Source: Georgenia wutianyii (GTDB taxonomy: Bacteria; Actinomycetota; Actinomycetes; Actinomycetales; Actinomycetaceae). Taken from it: a DNA stretch of 64,000 nt. The notes under the pieces were generated by a model, which saw only the letters and a program-made list of their open reading frames with translations, did not search any database and was not told where the DNA came from. How positions within the stretch are numbered: position 1 is the stretch's first letter; each line of letters opens with the position of its first letter. Below, in pieces: positions 1-8,090 of the stretch. Position numbers and translations under genes: made by a program. Location of the stretch: positions 496,001 to 560,000 of the forward strand of contig NZ_CP040899.1 in assembly GCF_006349365.1 (NCBI RefSeq), in the 5' to 3' direction.

Positions 1-1
1 C

Positions 2-94
2 GCGTGGTCGGCCGCCTTCGGCCTCCTCGTCACCCTCGTGTGGCTCTACCTCGAGTTCCTCCGCCTCCTGGCGATCCTGCGCGGCGGCGACTGA
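2..94 (+). CDS. C-terminal end of a Bax inhibitor-1/YccA family membrane protein (partial)
   Basis: Only the last 30 codons are in the window. They read as a hydrophobic helix ending in LEFLRLLAILRGGD followed by TGA. The pattern of a last transmembrane helix, then LEFLRLL and a short GGD tail, is what I know from actinobacterial Bax1-I (YccA/TMBIM) proteins, which are seven-helix inner-membrane proteins of uncertain function. The family call rests on this tail alone and the rest of the gene lies to the left of the window. Confidence 0.6.
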   Translation, partial: AWSAAFGLLVTLVWLYLEFLRLLAILRGGD

Positions 95-110
95 CCGCAG
101 CCCCTGCTCC

Positions 111-147
111 GAGAGCCGGATCGTGCCCCGTGCACGATCCGGCTCTC
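111..147. terminator. Perfect 16-bp stem hairpin, GAGAGCCGGATC type
   Basis: GAGAGCCGGATCGTGC is followed by a five-base loop (CCCGT) and its exact reverse complement. It sits 16 bases after the stop codon of the leading partial gene, so it probably terminates that gene, although no T-run follows (usual in GC-rich actinomycetes). The same word family recurs in the hairpin at 1225-1279 and, in part, in the repeat array at 23 kb. Confidence 0.6.
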
Positions 148-216
148 GTCGTCTGCGGGGAGTGTCGGGTCCTCGGGGGCCGTCCGGGGGAGGGGGTGCG
201 GCCGTAAGGTACGGCC

Positions 217-1188
217 ATGCCTCTCTTCGACCTCGATGCAGCACGTCTGCCCGACTACCGCCCCGACGTCGCCGAGCCGGCGGACTTCGACGACTTCTGG
301 GCCCGCACGCTGGCCGAGACGCGCGCGCACGACCTCGCCGTCGAGGCCGTCCCGGTCGACGCGCACCTGCGGCTCGTCGACGCCTTCGACCTCACCTTCT
401 CCGGCTTCGGCGGGCACCGGGTCAAGGCGTGGTACCTGCGTCCGGCGGGCACCGACGAGCCGCTCCCGGCGGTCGTGGAGTACCTCGGCTACGGCGGGGG
501 ACGCGGCCTGCCGCACAGCAGGCTGCTGTGGGCGGCGGCCGGCTACGCCTACGTCGTCATGGACACCCGCGGGCAGGGGACGACGACGACGAACGGGTTC
601 GGGGCCACCCCGGACCCCGTCGGCACCGGCGTCGCCGCCCCCGGCACGCTGACCCGCGGCATCGAGGACCCGCACGAGCACTACTACCGGCGCGTCTACA
701 CCGACGGCGTCCGCGCCGTCGAGGCGGTGCGCACCCTCCCGGGCGTGGACGAAGGCCGCGTCGCGGTCACCGGGGTGAGCCAGGGCGGGGCGATCACCAC
801 CGCCGTCGCCGGCCTCGTCGACGTCGCCGCTGCCATGCCCGACGTCCCGTGGCTGGCGCACATCCGGCGCGGCGTCGAGATGGCGCCGGAGGGCCCGTTC
901 GAGGAGGTGCGCACCTACCTCGCCGCGCACCGGGACCGGGTCGAGCCGGCGTTCCGCACGCTGTCCTACATCGACGGCGTCAACCACGCGAAGCGGGCGA
1001 CGGCGCCGGCGCTGTACTCGGTCGCGCTCATGGACACCGTCTGCCCGCCGTCGACCGTGTACGCCTCGGCCAACCACTACGGCGGCGACGTCGACGTCGA
1101 GGTCTACCCCTTCAACGAGCACGAGGGCGGCACCGAGTTCCAGCGCGAGCGTCAGCTCACCTGGCTCGCGGAGCGCCTCGCCCGCTGA
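217..1188 (+). CDS. Acetyl xylan esterase / cephalosporin-C deacetylase family (CE7)
   Basis: A 323-residue alpha/beta hydrolase of normal CE7 length. It carries all three family signatures: RGQG at about residues 119-122, GVSQGG with the nucleophile Ser188, and HEGG with His302; Asp273 in LMDTVCPP completes the triad. CE7 enzymes remove acetyl groups from xylo-oligosaccharides and related small acetylated compounds, and no signal peptide is seen, so it is probably cytoplasmic. It stands alone between two hairpins, so its substrate cannot be read from neighbours. The ATG start fits the family N-terminus, which begins with a short PLFDL segment. Confidence 0.9.
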   Translation: MPLFDLDAARLPDYRPDVAEPADFDDFWARTLAETRAHDLAVEAVPVDAHLRLVDAFDLTFSGFGGHRVKAWYLRPAGTDEPLPAVVEYLGYGGGRGLPHSRLLWAAAGYAYVVMDTRGQGTTTTNGFGATPDPVGTGVAAPGTLTRGIEDPHEHYYRRVYTDGVRAVEAVRTLPGVDEGRVAVTGVSQGGAITTAVAGLVDVAAAMPDVPWLAHIRRGVEMAPEGPFEEVRTYLAAHRDRVEPAFRTLSYIDGVNHAKRATAPALYSVALMDTVCPPSTVYASANHYGGDVDVEVYPFNEHEGGTEFQRERQLTWLAERLAR

Positions 1189-1224
1189 CCGTCCTCCGCG
1201 GACGAGTCGCCCCCACCACGCCAG

Positions 1225-1279
1225 CACCCCGCCGAGAGCTGGATCCTGCACCGTGCAGGATCCAGCTCTCGGCGGGGTG
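1225..1279. terminator. Perfect 26-bp stem, 3-nt loop; bidirectional terminator
   Basis: The left arm runs 1225-1250 and the right arm 1254-1279, with loop CCG. The core GAGAGCTGGATCCTGCA and its complement resemble the hairpin at 111-147. It separates the convergent esterase and RND genes and can serve both strands. Confidence 0.8.
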
Positions 1280-1301
1280 GGGTGCGTGAGAGCGGGGAGG
1301 G

Positions 1302-4300
1302 CTACTGCTGCTCGACGAGGTCGGGCTGCTTCTCGGCGCGGCGGGCCCGGACCTTCTCCAGCCGGCGCTCGACGAGCAGGTAGAGCACCGGGACGAAGAG
1401 CAGGGTGAGGAACGTCGAGGTGACGAGCCCGCCGATGACGACGAGCGCGAGCGGCTGGGAGATGAACGCGCTGCCGCCGGTGATGCCGGTCGCCATGGGG
1501 ACCAGCGCCGCGATGGTCGCGGCGGCCGTCATGAGGATCGGGGCCAGGCGGTGCCGGCCACCCTCGATGATCCCCTCGACCAGCCCCATGCCCTCCTTGC
1601 GGTACTGGTTGATGAGGTCGATGAGGACGATCGCGTTCGTCACGACGATGCCGACGAGCATGAGCGCGCCGATGAGGCCGGGCACGTCGAGCTGGCTGCC
1701 GGTGAGGACGAGCATGAGCACCGCACCGGTCGCCGCGAACGGCACCGAGATCATGAGCACGAGGGGCTGGATGAGGGAGTTGAACGTCGCCACCATGACG
1801 AGGTAGACGATCGCCAGCGACAGGAGCAGCGCGAGGCCGAGGTTGGCGAAGGCCTCCTCCTGGTCGGCGCTGACCCCGGCGACCTCTGCCGAGACGCCGT
1901 CGGGCAGGTCGAGGGAGTCCAGCGCGCCCTGGAGGGCGGCGGTGACCTGGCCGAGGTCCGAGGCGGTGGACGTCGCGGTGATCGACGCGCTGCGCAGCCC
2001 GTCGGCCCGGGTGATGGTCACCGGCTGGGCGACCTCCTCGACCTGGGCCACCTGGGACAGCGGGACCGGGCCGGCCGGGGTCGCCAGCGGCAGCGCGGCG
2101 AGCTCCTCACGGGTCGCCGGCGCCTCGCCGACCTCCATGACGATCTCGTTGCGCCCGTTCTCGGTGTTGACGACGCCGAGCGTCGTGCCCTGCAGCGCCG
2201 TGGAGACGGTCTGTCCGACCTGCGCCTCGGTGAGCCCGAGGGCCGCGGCGGCCTCCCGGTCCACCCGGACCTGGAGGGTGGGCAGCTCGGCGGCGAGGTT
2301 GGAGGTGACGTCGGTGGTGCCCTCGATGCCGGCGACGGCGTCGAGCACCTGCTGCGCCGCTGTCTCGACGTCCTCCCCGTCGACGCCGCTGACGACGACC
2401 TCGAGGCTCCCCCCGAACCCGGCCATGCCGGTGGCCACGGTGAGCTCGCCCGCGTCCTCGACGTCGGCGAGCAGGGCGCGCAGCTCCTCCTCGGCGGCGA
2501 CGGCGTCGGCGTCGAGGTCGAGGGTGATGGAGAACATCGTGTCGTTGGACGAGCCGAAGAACGCCATGGCGGCGTCGCCGGAGCCGCCGGTCACCTGGTA
2601 GGTCTCCACGTCGTCGAGCTCGGCGATGGCCTCCTCGACCCGCTGGGCGGCGGCGTCGGCGGCGGCCAGGGACGTGCCCGCGGGCAGCGTCTGGGTGACC
2701 GACAGGGTGTTCTGGCCGGTGTCCCCGATGAACTGGGTCTGCAGCTGGGTGGCCGCGCCGGCCGTCCCGGCGAGGACGACGACGGCGGCGAGCACGGCGA
2801 GCCACGGGCGGCGCAGCGCGGCGCGCAGGGTGCCGACGTAGCTGCGCTGGAGGAAGGAGCGGCGCTCCTTCTCCTCGGCCGCCGCGCGCACGACCGCGGG
2901 GTCCTCACCCGGTCGCGGACCGCGGACGAACCAGTAGGCGAGCACCGGGACGATGGTGAGCGCGACGAACAGGGAGGCGAGCAGGGCGAGCGCGGCGGTG
3001 AACGCGAAGGGCCGGAAGAGCTCACCGACCATCCCGCCGACGAGACCGATCGGCACGAACACGGCGGCGGTGGCGATCGTCGCGGAGGTGATGGCGCCGG
3101 CGACCTCGCGCACGGCGTCGAGGATCGCCTGGCGGCGCGGCTTGCCGTAGGACAGGTGCCGGTTGATGTTCTCGATGACGACGATCGAGTCGTCGACGAC
3201 GCGGCCGACGGACACGGTGAGCGCGGCGAGGGTGAAGAGGTTGAGCGTGTAGCCCACGGTGCGCAGGCCGATGAGCGCGACGATGAGCGACAGCGGGATC
3301 GACAGCGCGGTCACCGCCGTCGGGCGCCACTTGCGCAGGAACAGCAGGATGACGACGACGGCGAAGACGAGGCCGAGCAGGCCCTCGACGGTGAGGTCCT
3401 CGATCGACTGCTCGATGAACGGCGCCTGGTCGAAGACGACGGTGATCTCCGCGCCCTCACCGAGCGCGGTCGCGAACTCGGGGATGAGCTCCTGGACCTC
3501 GTGGGAGACCTCGACGGTGTTGCCGTCGGGCGTCTTGGTGATGGCCAGCCCGAAGCTCGGCGTGCCGTCGGTGCGGCTGAAGGAGGTGGCGGTGGCGGGC
3601 TCGGAGGTGACCTCGGCGATCGTGTCGAGGCGCACCGGGCCGGCCGCGGTGGGGATGGGCAGGGCGGCGACGTCCTCGGCGGAGGTGAGCCGCTCGCCGG
3701 TCTGGACCGACAGGGTGCGGTCGTCCTCGGTGATCGTCCCGCCGGGCACGACGGCGCCGTTGGCGGTGAGCGCCTGGCCGATGGCGGTGGGGTCGAGGCC
3801 GGCCTGGGCGAGGGCGGGCAGGTCGACGTCGATACGGACCTGGTCGTCCTGCACGCCGCTGAGCTGGACGTCACGGACCCCGTCGAGGCGCTCGAGCTCG
3901 GGCACGACGACGGTGCGGAGCACCTCGGCGGCGGCGTCCTGGTCCCCGCTCGTCGCGGCGGAGAGCTGGACGACGGGCAGGTCGTCGATGCCGCCGGAGA
4001 TGACCTGCCAGTCGGCGGCCTCGGGCAGCACGGGGCCCAGGCGGGTGAGCGCGGCCTGCAGCTCCTGCTGGGCGTTGGTGACGTTCGTGCCGTACTCGAG
4101 CTCGAGGAGGACGACGGAGGAGCCGGCGCTCGACGTCGACGTCGTGCCCTCGAGGCCCGCGACGACGCCCGCCGCCTGCTCGACGACGTCGCTCACCTGC
4201 TGCTCGACGACCTCGGGGGAGGCGCCGGGGTAGGAGGTGACGACGCCGACGATGGGCAGGTCGAGCGGCGGGATGAGCTCCTGCTTGAGCGTCGACGTCG

Positions 4301-4385
4301 CCCACAGGCCGCCGAGGACGGCGAGGACCGTGGCCAGGGCGACCAGCGCGCGGTTGGAGAGGCTGAACCGGGCAAGAGAGGACAC
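1302..4385 (-). CDS. RND-family efflux transporter permease (AcrB/HAE1-like)
   Basis: This 1027-residue protein has the RND architecture: an N-terminal helix, a first porter region (about 40-330), a block of helices including the segment with VGRVVDDSIVVIENINRH near residue 400, a second porter region (about 560-830) and a final helix block. The sequence ELIPPLDLPIVGVVTSYPGASPEVVE near the N-terminus is typical of the HAE1 type. RND pumps export drugs, metals or lipids using proton flux. No membrane-fusion partner or outer-membrane channel is adjacent, as expected in a Gram-positive. The start is a GTG. It is divergent from a MarR gene over 78 bp containing a 25-bp palindrome, so MarR repression is likely. 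Confidence 0.9.
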   Translation of the reverse strand: MSSLARFSLSNRALVALATVLAVLGGLWATSTLKQELIPPLDLPIVGVVTSYPGASPEVVEQQVSDVVEQAAGVVAGLEGTTSTSSAGSSVVLLELEYGTNVTNAQQELQAALTRLGPVLPEAADWQVISGGIDDLPVVQLSAATSGDQDAAAEVLRTVVVPELERLDGVRDVQLSGVQDDQVRIDVDLPALAQAGLDPTAIGQALTANGAVVPGGTITEDDRTLSVQTGERLTSAEDVAALPIPTAAGPVRLDTIAEVTSEPATATSFSRTDGTPSFGLAITKTPDGNTVEVSHEVQELIPEFATALGEGAEITVVFDQAPFIEQSIEDLTVEGLLGLVFAVVVILLFLRKWRPTAVTALSIPLSLIVALIGLRTVGYTLNLFTLAALTVSVGRVVDDSIVVIENINRHLSYGKPRRQAILDAVREVAGAITSATIATAAVFVPIGLVGGMVGELFRPFAFTAALALLASLFVALTIVPVLAYWFVRGPRPGEDPAVVRAAAEEKERRSFLQRSYVGTLRAALRRPWLAVLAAVVVLAGTAGAATQLQTQFIGDTGQNTLSVTQTLPAGTSLAAADAAAQRVEEAIAELDDVETYQVTGGSGDAAMAFFGSSNDTMFSITLDLDADAVAAEEELRALLADVEDAGELTVATGMAGFGGSLEVVVSGVDGEDVETAAQQVLDAVAGIEGTTDVTSNLAAELPTLQVRVDREAAAALGLTEAQVGQTVSTALQGTTLGVVNTENGRNEIVMEVGEAPATREELAALPLATPAGPVPLSQVAQVEEVAQPVTITRADGLRSASITATSTASDLGQVTAALQGALDSLDLPDGVSAEVAGVSADQEEAFANLGLALLLSLAIVYLVMVATFNSLIQPLVLMISVPFAATGAVLMLVLTGSQLDVPGLIGALMLVGIVVTNAIVLIDLINQYRKEGMGLVEGIIEGGRHRLAPILMTAAATIAALVPMATGITGGSAFISQPLALVVIGGLVTSTFLTLLFVPVLYLLVERRLEKVRARRAEKQPDLVEQQ

Positions 4386-4422
4386 GCGCGCTCCGTGTGG
4401 GAGAGTGGGCCGGGAAAGATCG

Positions 4423-4447
4423 GCTCTGACTAATACTTAGGCAGAGC
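4423..4447. promoter_or_regulatory. 25-bp palindromic operator between RND pump and MarR genes
   Basis: The sequence reads GCTCTG-A-CTAA-TAC-TTAG-G-CAGAGC, so ten of eleven arm positions are complementary about base 4435. The AT-rich centre stands out from its surroundings and would overlap the promoters of both divergent genes. Its position and symmetry fit a site for the MarR dimer encoded next to it. Confidence 0.65.
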
Positions 4448-4463
4448 GAAAGAAAGGTAACAC

Positions 4464-4946
4464 GTGGACCAGCAGCCGGCTGAGCTCGTCGCCGAGGTGG
4501 ACGCCGCCCGCCGGGCGATCGTCGCACAGCTGCACGCCCATCCCCGGTGCGCTCCGCTGCCCGAGGCGCCGGTGACCATGCAGCAGCTGCGCCTCCTCAT
4601 GCTGCTGCGCGTCCACGGCCCGGTCGGGGGGCACCAGCTCGCCCGGCACCTCGACGTCTCGATGCCCACGGTGTCCGGTCTCGTGGACCGCCTCGTCGAG
4701 CGTGGCCTCGTCGAGCGCCGGCCCGACCCTGGCGACCGGCGGGTGCGGCTCGTCGGCCTGAGCGACCAGGGCCACGCCGTCGTCGCGGAGTACGAGGCGG
4801 CAGGCTGGGGCGCGGGGGAGGAGATCCTCCAGCACCTCGCCACCCAGGACCTGCGGGCGCTCGCCCAGGGGCTGACCGCGCTGGCGCAGGCGCTGAGCGC
4901 GCACGCCACGGACGCCGAGTACGCACCGCCGCCCCCGGCACCGTAG
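4464..4946 (+). CDS. MarR-family transcriptional regulator
   Basis: A 160-residue winged-helix protein. The recognition-helix region reads HLDVSMPTVSGLVDRL (about residues 68-83) and is followed by the MarR wing sequence RRPDPGDRRVRLVGLS. It probably represses the divergent RND exporter and itself through the palindrome in the shared promoter, with release by a pump substrate. The GTG start follows the AGAAAGG ribosome-binding site by six bases. The next gene (FKBP) begins nine bases after its stop codon, so they are probably co-transcribed. Confidence 0.88.
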   Translation: MDQQPAELVAEVDAARRAIVAQLHAHPRCAPLPEAPVTMQQLRLLMLLRVHGPVGGHQLARHLDVSMPTVSGLVDRLVERGLVERRPDPGDRRVRLVGLSDQGHAVVAEYEAAGWGAGEEILQHLATQDLRALAQGLTALAQALSAHATDAEYAPPPPAP

Positions 4947-4955
4947 GGTCTTTCC

Positions 4956-5360
4956 ATGAGCGCAGACCTCCCCACCGCCTCCGGCGGCTTCGGCGACGAG
5001 CCCACCCTGACCTTCCCCGACACCCCCGCCCCCGAGGGCCTGCAGGTGCAGGTGCTCGAGGCCGGTGACGGCCCGGCCGTCGAGGCAGGCAACACGATCG
5101 TGGTCAACTACCACGGCCAGATCTGGGACGGGCCCGTCTTCGACAGCTCCTACACCCGCGGTCAGACCATCTCCTTCCCGATCGGCGTCGGGATGGTCAT
5201 CGGCGGCTGGGACGACGGCCTCGTCGGCAAGGCGATCGGCTCGCGCGTCCTCCTGTCCATCCCGCCGGAGCACGGCTACGGCCCGCGCGGCGTGCCGCAG
5301 GCCGGCATCGGCGGCGAGGACACCCTCGTCTTCGTCGTCGACATCGTCGGCGTCGAGTAG
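4956..5360 (+). CDS. FKBP-type peptidyl-prolyl cis-trans isomerase
   Basis: The 134 residues form one FKBP domain. Recognisable parts are VVNYHGQIWDGPVFDSSY, the FPIGVGMVIGGWDDGLVGK stretch lining the active site, and IPPEHGYGPRG near the end. Family members catalyse proline isomerisation during protein folding. There is no export signal, so it should be cytoplasmic. It follows the MarR gene closely; the pairing has no obvious functional meaning. Confidence 0.93.
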   Translation: MSADLPTASGGFGDEPTLTFPDTPAPEGLQVQVLEAGDGPAVEAGNTIVVNYHGQIWDGPVFDSSYTRGQTISFPIGVGMVIGGWDDGLVGKAIGSRVLLSIPPEHGYGPRGVPQAGIGGEDTLVFVVDIVGVE

Positions 5361-5435
5361 TCCTTCCATCAGCTCCTGCGCGGGCGTCGTCGGTGCCGCC
5401 GACGGCGCCCGCGCCTGTGCAGAGAGGTGCCCGCC

Positions 5436-6308
5436 GTGCGCATCGGCATCGAGATCCTTCCCCAGCAGCGGTGGCGTGAGGGGGCCGAGCTGTGGCGCCG
5501 CGCCGAGGGGATGGGCTTCGACCACGCCTGGACCTTCGACCACCTCGCGTGGCGCAGCCTCGTCGACGAGCCGTGGTTCGCCACCGTCCCGACCCTGACG
5601 GCGGCCGCGACGGTGACGTCGACCATCCGCCTCGGCACGTGGGTCGCCTCGCCGAACTACCGCCACCCGGTGACGTTCGCCAAGGAGCTCATGTCGCTCG
5701 ACGACGTCTCCGGCGGGCGCGTGCTCCTGGGCGTGGGCTCGGGCGGCACTGGCGTGGACGCCGACGTCCTCGGCCTGCCGCGCCTCACCGGCCCGCAGCG
5801 CCAGCGCCGCTTCGAGGAGTTCGTCGAGCTGCTCGACCTCCTGCTCACCCAGGACCGCACGACGTGGTCCGGGGAGTACTTCACCGCCGTCGACGCCAGG
5901 ATGATCCCCGGCAGCACCCAGCGGCCGCGGATGCCGTTCGTCGTCGCCGCCAACGGTCCGCGCGGGATGGCGCTCGCGGCCCGGAGCGGTGAGGGCTGGG
6001 CGACCGTCGGGGACGGCGCCGCCGCGGACGAGTCGCAGTGGTGGCAGGGCGTGGCCCGCCTCGCCTCCCGGTTCGCCGAGATCGAGGCCGAGCACGGCCG
6101 CTCCGGCATGCCCCGCTACCTCGACGTCGACACCGCCGCCTACACCCTCGACTCCGTCGACCACGTGGAGGACAGCGTCGGGCGGGCCCGGGAGCTGGGC
6201 TTCACCGACGTCCTGGTCCACTGGCCCCGCGAGTCCGGCGTCTTCGCCGGCAGTGAGGCCGTGCTCGACGCCCTCGCCGAGCGGCTGCCCGACCTGCGGG
6301 CGGTCTGA
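5436..6308 (+). CDS. LLM-class F420/FMN-dependent oxidoreductase
   Basis: This 290-residue TIM-barrel protein of the luciferase-like monooxygenase superfamily begins RIGIEILPQQRW and contains the family-typical segments WTFDHLAW, RLGTWVASPNYRHPVTFAKELMSLD (about 60-90) and GRVLLGVGSGG. Members use reduced F420 or FMN; the substrate cannot be told. I chose the GTG at 5436 because AGAGAGG lies eight bases before it; an in-frame GTG nine bases upstream has no spacing for that site. Confidence 0.82.
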   Translation: MRIGIEILPQQRWREGAELWRRAEGMGFDHAWTFDHLAWRSLVDEPWFATVPTLTAAATVTSTIRLGTWVASPNYRHPVTFAKELMSLDDVSGGRVLLGVGSGGTGVDADVLGLPRLTGPQRQRRFEEFVELLDLLLTQDRTTWSGEYFTAVDARMIPGSTQRPRMPFVVAANGPRGMALAARSGEGWATVGDGAAADESQWWQGVARLASRFAEIEAEHGRSGMPRYLDVDTAAYTLDSVDHVEDSVGRARELGFTDVLVHWPRESGVFAGSEAVLDALAERLPDLRAV

Positions 6309-6361
6309 CCGTCGCTGAGCCAGCCCGGTTCTGACCCGGCTGCCGGGTCATTGACCGATTG

Positions 6362-6390
6362 TTGACGTGCAACCGCTTGCATGCCATGCT
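6362..6390 (+). promoter_or_regulatory. Promoter of the amino-sugar TRAP locus with embedded LacI-type operator
   Basis: A -35-like TTGACG is followed after 17 bases by CATGCT, a weak -10. The spacer holds TGCAACCGCTTGCA (6368-6381), a near-perfect match to the LacI-family operator pattern TGCAA-N4-TTGCA. A repressor bound here would block the promoter. The LacI gene at the end of the cluster is the natural candidate. Confidence 0.7.
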
Positions 6391-6417
6391 CGCGCCACCT
6401 AACGAGGAGGTAGGCAT

Positions 6418-7467
6418 ATGCGTAATGTCAAGGTGGTTGCGGCTGCCGCGCTGGGAGCGACGGTGCTCACCGGATGCGGGTTTCTCACGGGCGCGGGCGG
6501 CGGTGACTCGAGCAGTGCCGACGCGGGACAGTGCCAGGACCAGGCCATCCGCGTCGCGATGATCCGCACGGCCAACGACCCCGGCACGATCGCCGCCGAG
6601 GCGATGGCGGAGCGGGTCGCGGAGCGCACCGACGGTGCCATCGACATGCAGGTGTTCCCCGACAGTCAGCTCGGCGACATGAACGACGCCTACGCAGGCG
6701 TCGCGAGCGGTGAGATCGACGTCTACTACGAGACGATCTCGACGTACTCGGCGCTGGCCGGCGCGGAGGAGTTCACGGCCCTGACCGTGCCCTTCCTCTG
6801 GGACAGCTACGAGCAGTTCAAGGCGGTGCTGGACTCCGAGGAGTTCGCCGAGATCTTCGACCGGGCGGCCGAGGCCACCGGTGTCCGGGTCGTCGAGGCC
6901 TCCGGGGACAACGAGCCGCGGGCGCTCACCGCCAACCGCCCGGTCGTGACGCCGGCCGACATGGAAGGCCTGCGCATCCGCATCGCGGACGCCCCGATCC
7001 CGCAGGCGTTCGCTGTCGCGCTCGGTGCACAGCCCCAGGTCATCGCCCTGTCCGACCTGTACTTCTCCCTCCGACAGGGAGTGGTCGACGCGCAGGAGAC
7101 CGGTTCCGTCGCGGTGGTGAACAACAGCATCTACGAGGTGCAGGACTACTACATGCCGACGGACTACATCCGCGACGTGCGTGCCTGGTACTTCAACGAC
7201 GACCTGTGGCAGGGCCTGTGCGAGGAGCACCGCTCGATCCTCGAGGAGGAGATGGAGCGCGTCGGCGAGGAGGTCACCGAGGCGACGCGGGCCACGATCG
7301 AGGAGGCCATGGCCGTCATCGAGGAGAACATGACCGTCGTGGACGTCGACATGGACGCCTTCCGTGAGGCGCTGGACGGGCAGTTCGACCAGTTCGACGG
7401 CGACATGTGGCCCGAGGGCACGCTCGACCTCGTCAAGCAGCTCGCCGCGGAGCACGCGGACGGCTGA
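6418..7467 (+). CDS. TRAP transporter substrate-binding lipoprotein (DctP family)
   Basis: A 349-residue extracytoplasmic binding protein. It opens with a lipoprotein signal ending in VLTGC, so it should be lipid-anchored to the outer face of the membrane. The body has DctP-family features: IRTANDPGTIAAEAM, FPDSQLGDMNDAYAGVASGEIDV, then LRIRIADAPIPQAFAVALGAQP with the conserved arginine that usually grips a carboxylate, and LYFSLRQGVVDAQE. An AGGAGG site precedes the ATG. A hairpin just after the stop would raise the level of this protein relative to the membrane subunits. The neighbouring nagB and nagA suggest an amino-sugar-derived acid as substrate. Confidence 0.9.
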   Translation: MRNVKVVAAAALGATVLTGCGFLTGAGGGDSSSADAGQCQDQAIRVAMIRTANDPGTIAAEAMAERVAERTDGAIDMQVFPDSQLGDMNDAYAGVASGEIDVYYETISTYSALAGAEEFTALTVPFLWDSYEQFKAVLDSEEFAEIFDRAAEATGVRVVEASGDNEPRALTANRPVVTPADMEGLRIRIADAPIPQAFAVALGAQPQVIALSDLYFSLRQGVVDAQETGSVAVVNNSIYEVQDYYMPTDYIRDVRAWYFNDDLWQGLCEEHRSILEEEMERVGEEVTEATRATIEEAMAVIEENMTVVDVDMDAFREALDGQFDQFDGDMWPEGTLDLVKQLAAEHADG

Positions 7468-7474
7468 CCAGACC

Positions 7475-7516
7475 CCGGGCGAGCGGGCGCACCCCCACCC
7501 GCGCCCGCTCGCCCGG
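7475..7516 (+). terminator. 16-bp perfect hairpin between dctP and dctQ genes
   Basis: CCGGGCGAGCGGGCGC, a ten-base C-rich loop, and the exact complement. Placed eight bases after the binding-protein stop codon, it can act as a partial terminator or an mRNA 3'-end stabiliser, a common way to make more binding protein than permease. Confidence 0.75.
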
Positions 7517-7533
7517 TTCCCGCCCCGGCGGAT

Positions 7534-7547
7534 TGCAAGCGCTTGCA
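7534..7547. promoter_or_regulatory. Second LacI-type operator, upstream of the TRAP permease genes
   Basis: TGCAAGCGCTTGCA is a perfect 14-bp palindrome of the LacI-family type, 24 bases before the dctQ start. Together with the hairpin just before it, it suggests a second, separately repressed transcription start for the permease and catabolic genes. Confidence 0.75.
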
Positions 7548-7571
7548 CAATCACTAGCCAAGGGAGACATA

Positions 7572-8090
7572 GTGGACTCCGCACCGCCCCAGGCGCCGAG
7601 GAGGGACATGCTCGTCACGGGCATCTCCACCCGACTGGCCGCCATCGCCGGTGCCGTGCTGCTGGCGTTGTTCCTCGTCAACGTCGCCCAGATCGCCACC
7701 AGGCCGATCACGGGCGGCTGGATCTGGGTCAACGACCTCAGCCGGCTCCTCGTCACGTGGGTCATCATGATCGGCGCCTCCGCCGCCATCGGCCTTCGCG
7801 AGCACCTGCTCGTCGACTTCGTCGTCCAGCGTGCGCCAGCTGCGTTCCGGACGGTGAGCGCACTCGTCGTGCGCGCCCTGGAAGTGGGGATCGGGTTCAT
7901 CCTCCTCGTCTCCGGCGCCGCGGTGGCCATGAACCGCATGGACATCCAGTACATCCAGCTCGGCATCCCGACGGGGTACGCCTACCTCGCCGTGCCCGTC
8001 CTCGGGTTCTTCATGGTCCTCTTCGGGGTCCTCATGAGCCTGCAGGGCCAGCAGCCGACCGACGTCGCCGAGGGCGGTGAGGCCAAGTGA
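7572..8090 (+). CDS. TRAP transporter small membrane subunit (DctQ family)
   Basis: A 172-residue protein with four predicted membrane helices, the usual DctQ layout. The segment GGWIWVNDLSRLLVTWVIMIGASAAIGLREHLLVDF matches the family core (W-x-N-D-L-R and R-x-x-x-H motifs). DctQ pairs with DctM to form the membrane part of the sodium-driven TRAP transporter. I chose the GTG start after AGGGAGA because upstream in-frame codons would read through the operator and hairpin. The stop overlaps the next start by one base. Confidence 0.88.
   Translation: MDSAPPQAPRRDMLVTGISTRLAAIAGAVLLALFLVNVAQIATRPITGGWIWVNDLSRLLVTWVIMIGASAAIGLREHLLVDFVVQRAPAAFRTVSALVVRALEVGIGFILLVSGAAVAMNRMDIQYIQLGIPTGYAYLAVPVLGFFMVLFGVLMSLQGQQPTDVAEGGEAK

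Noticed and set aside
1551..4433. Long open frame on the plus strand opposite the RND gene
   Set aside because: Its translation is low-complexity (Asp/Glu/Gly/Arg-rich) and mirrors the RND gene on the other strand, which has clear family motifs. High GC keeps antisense frames open.
7407..7571. Extended N-terminus for DctQ
   Set aside because: The extra residues would be encoded by the end of dctP, the hairpin and the operator. The GTG at 7572 has a proper ribosome-binding site and gives the usual family length.
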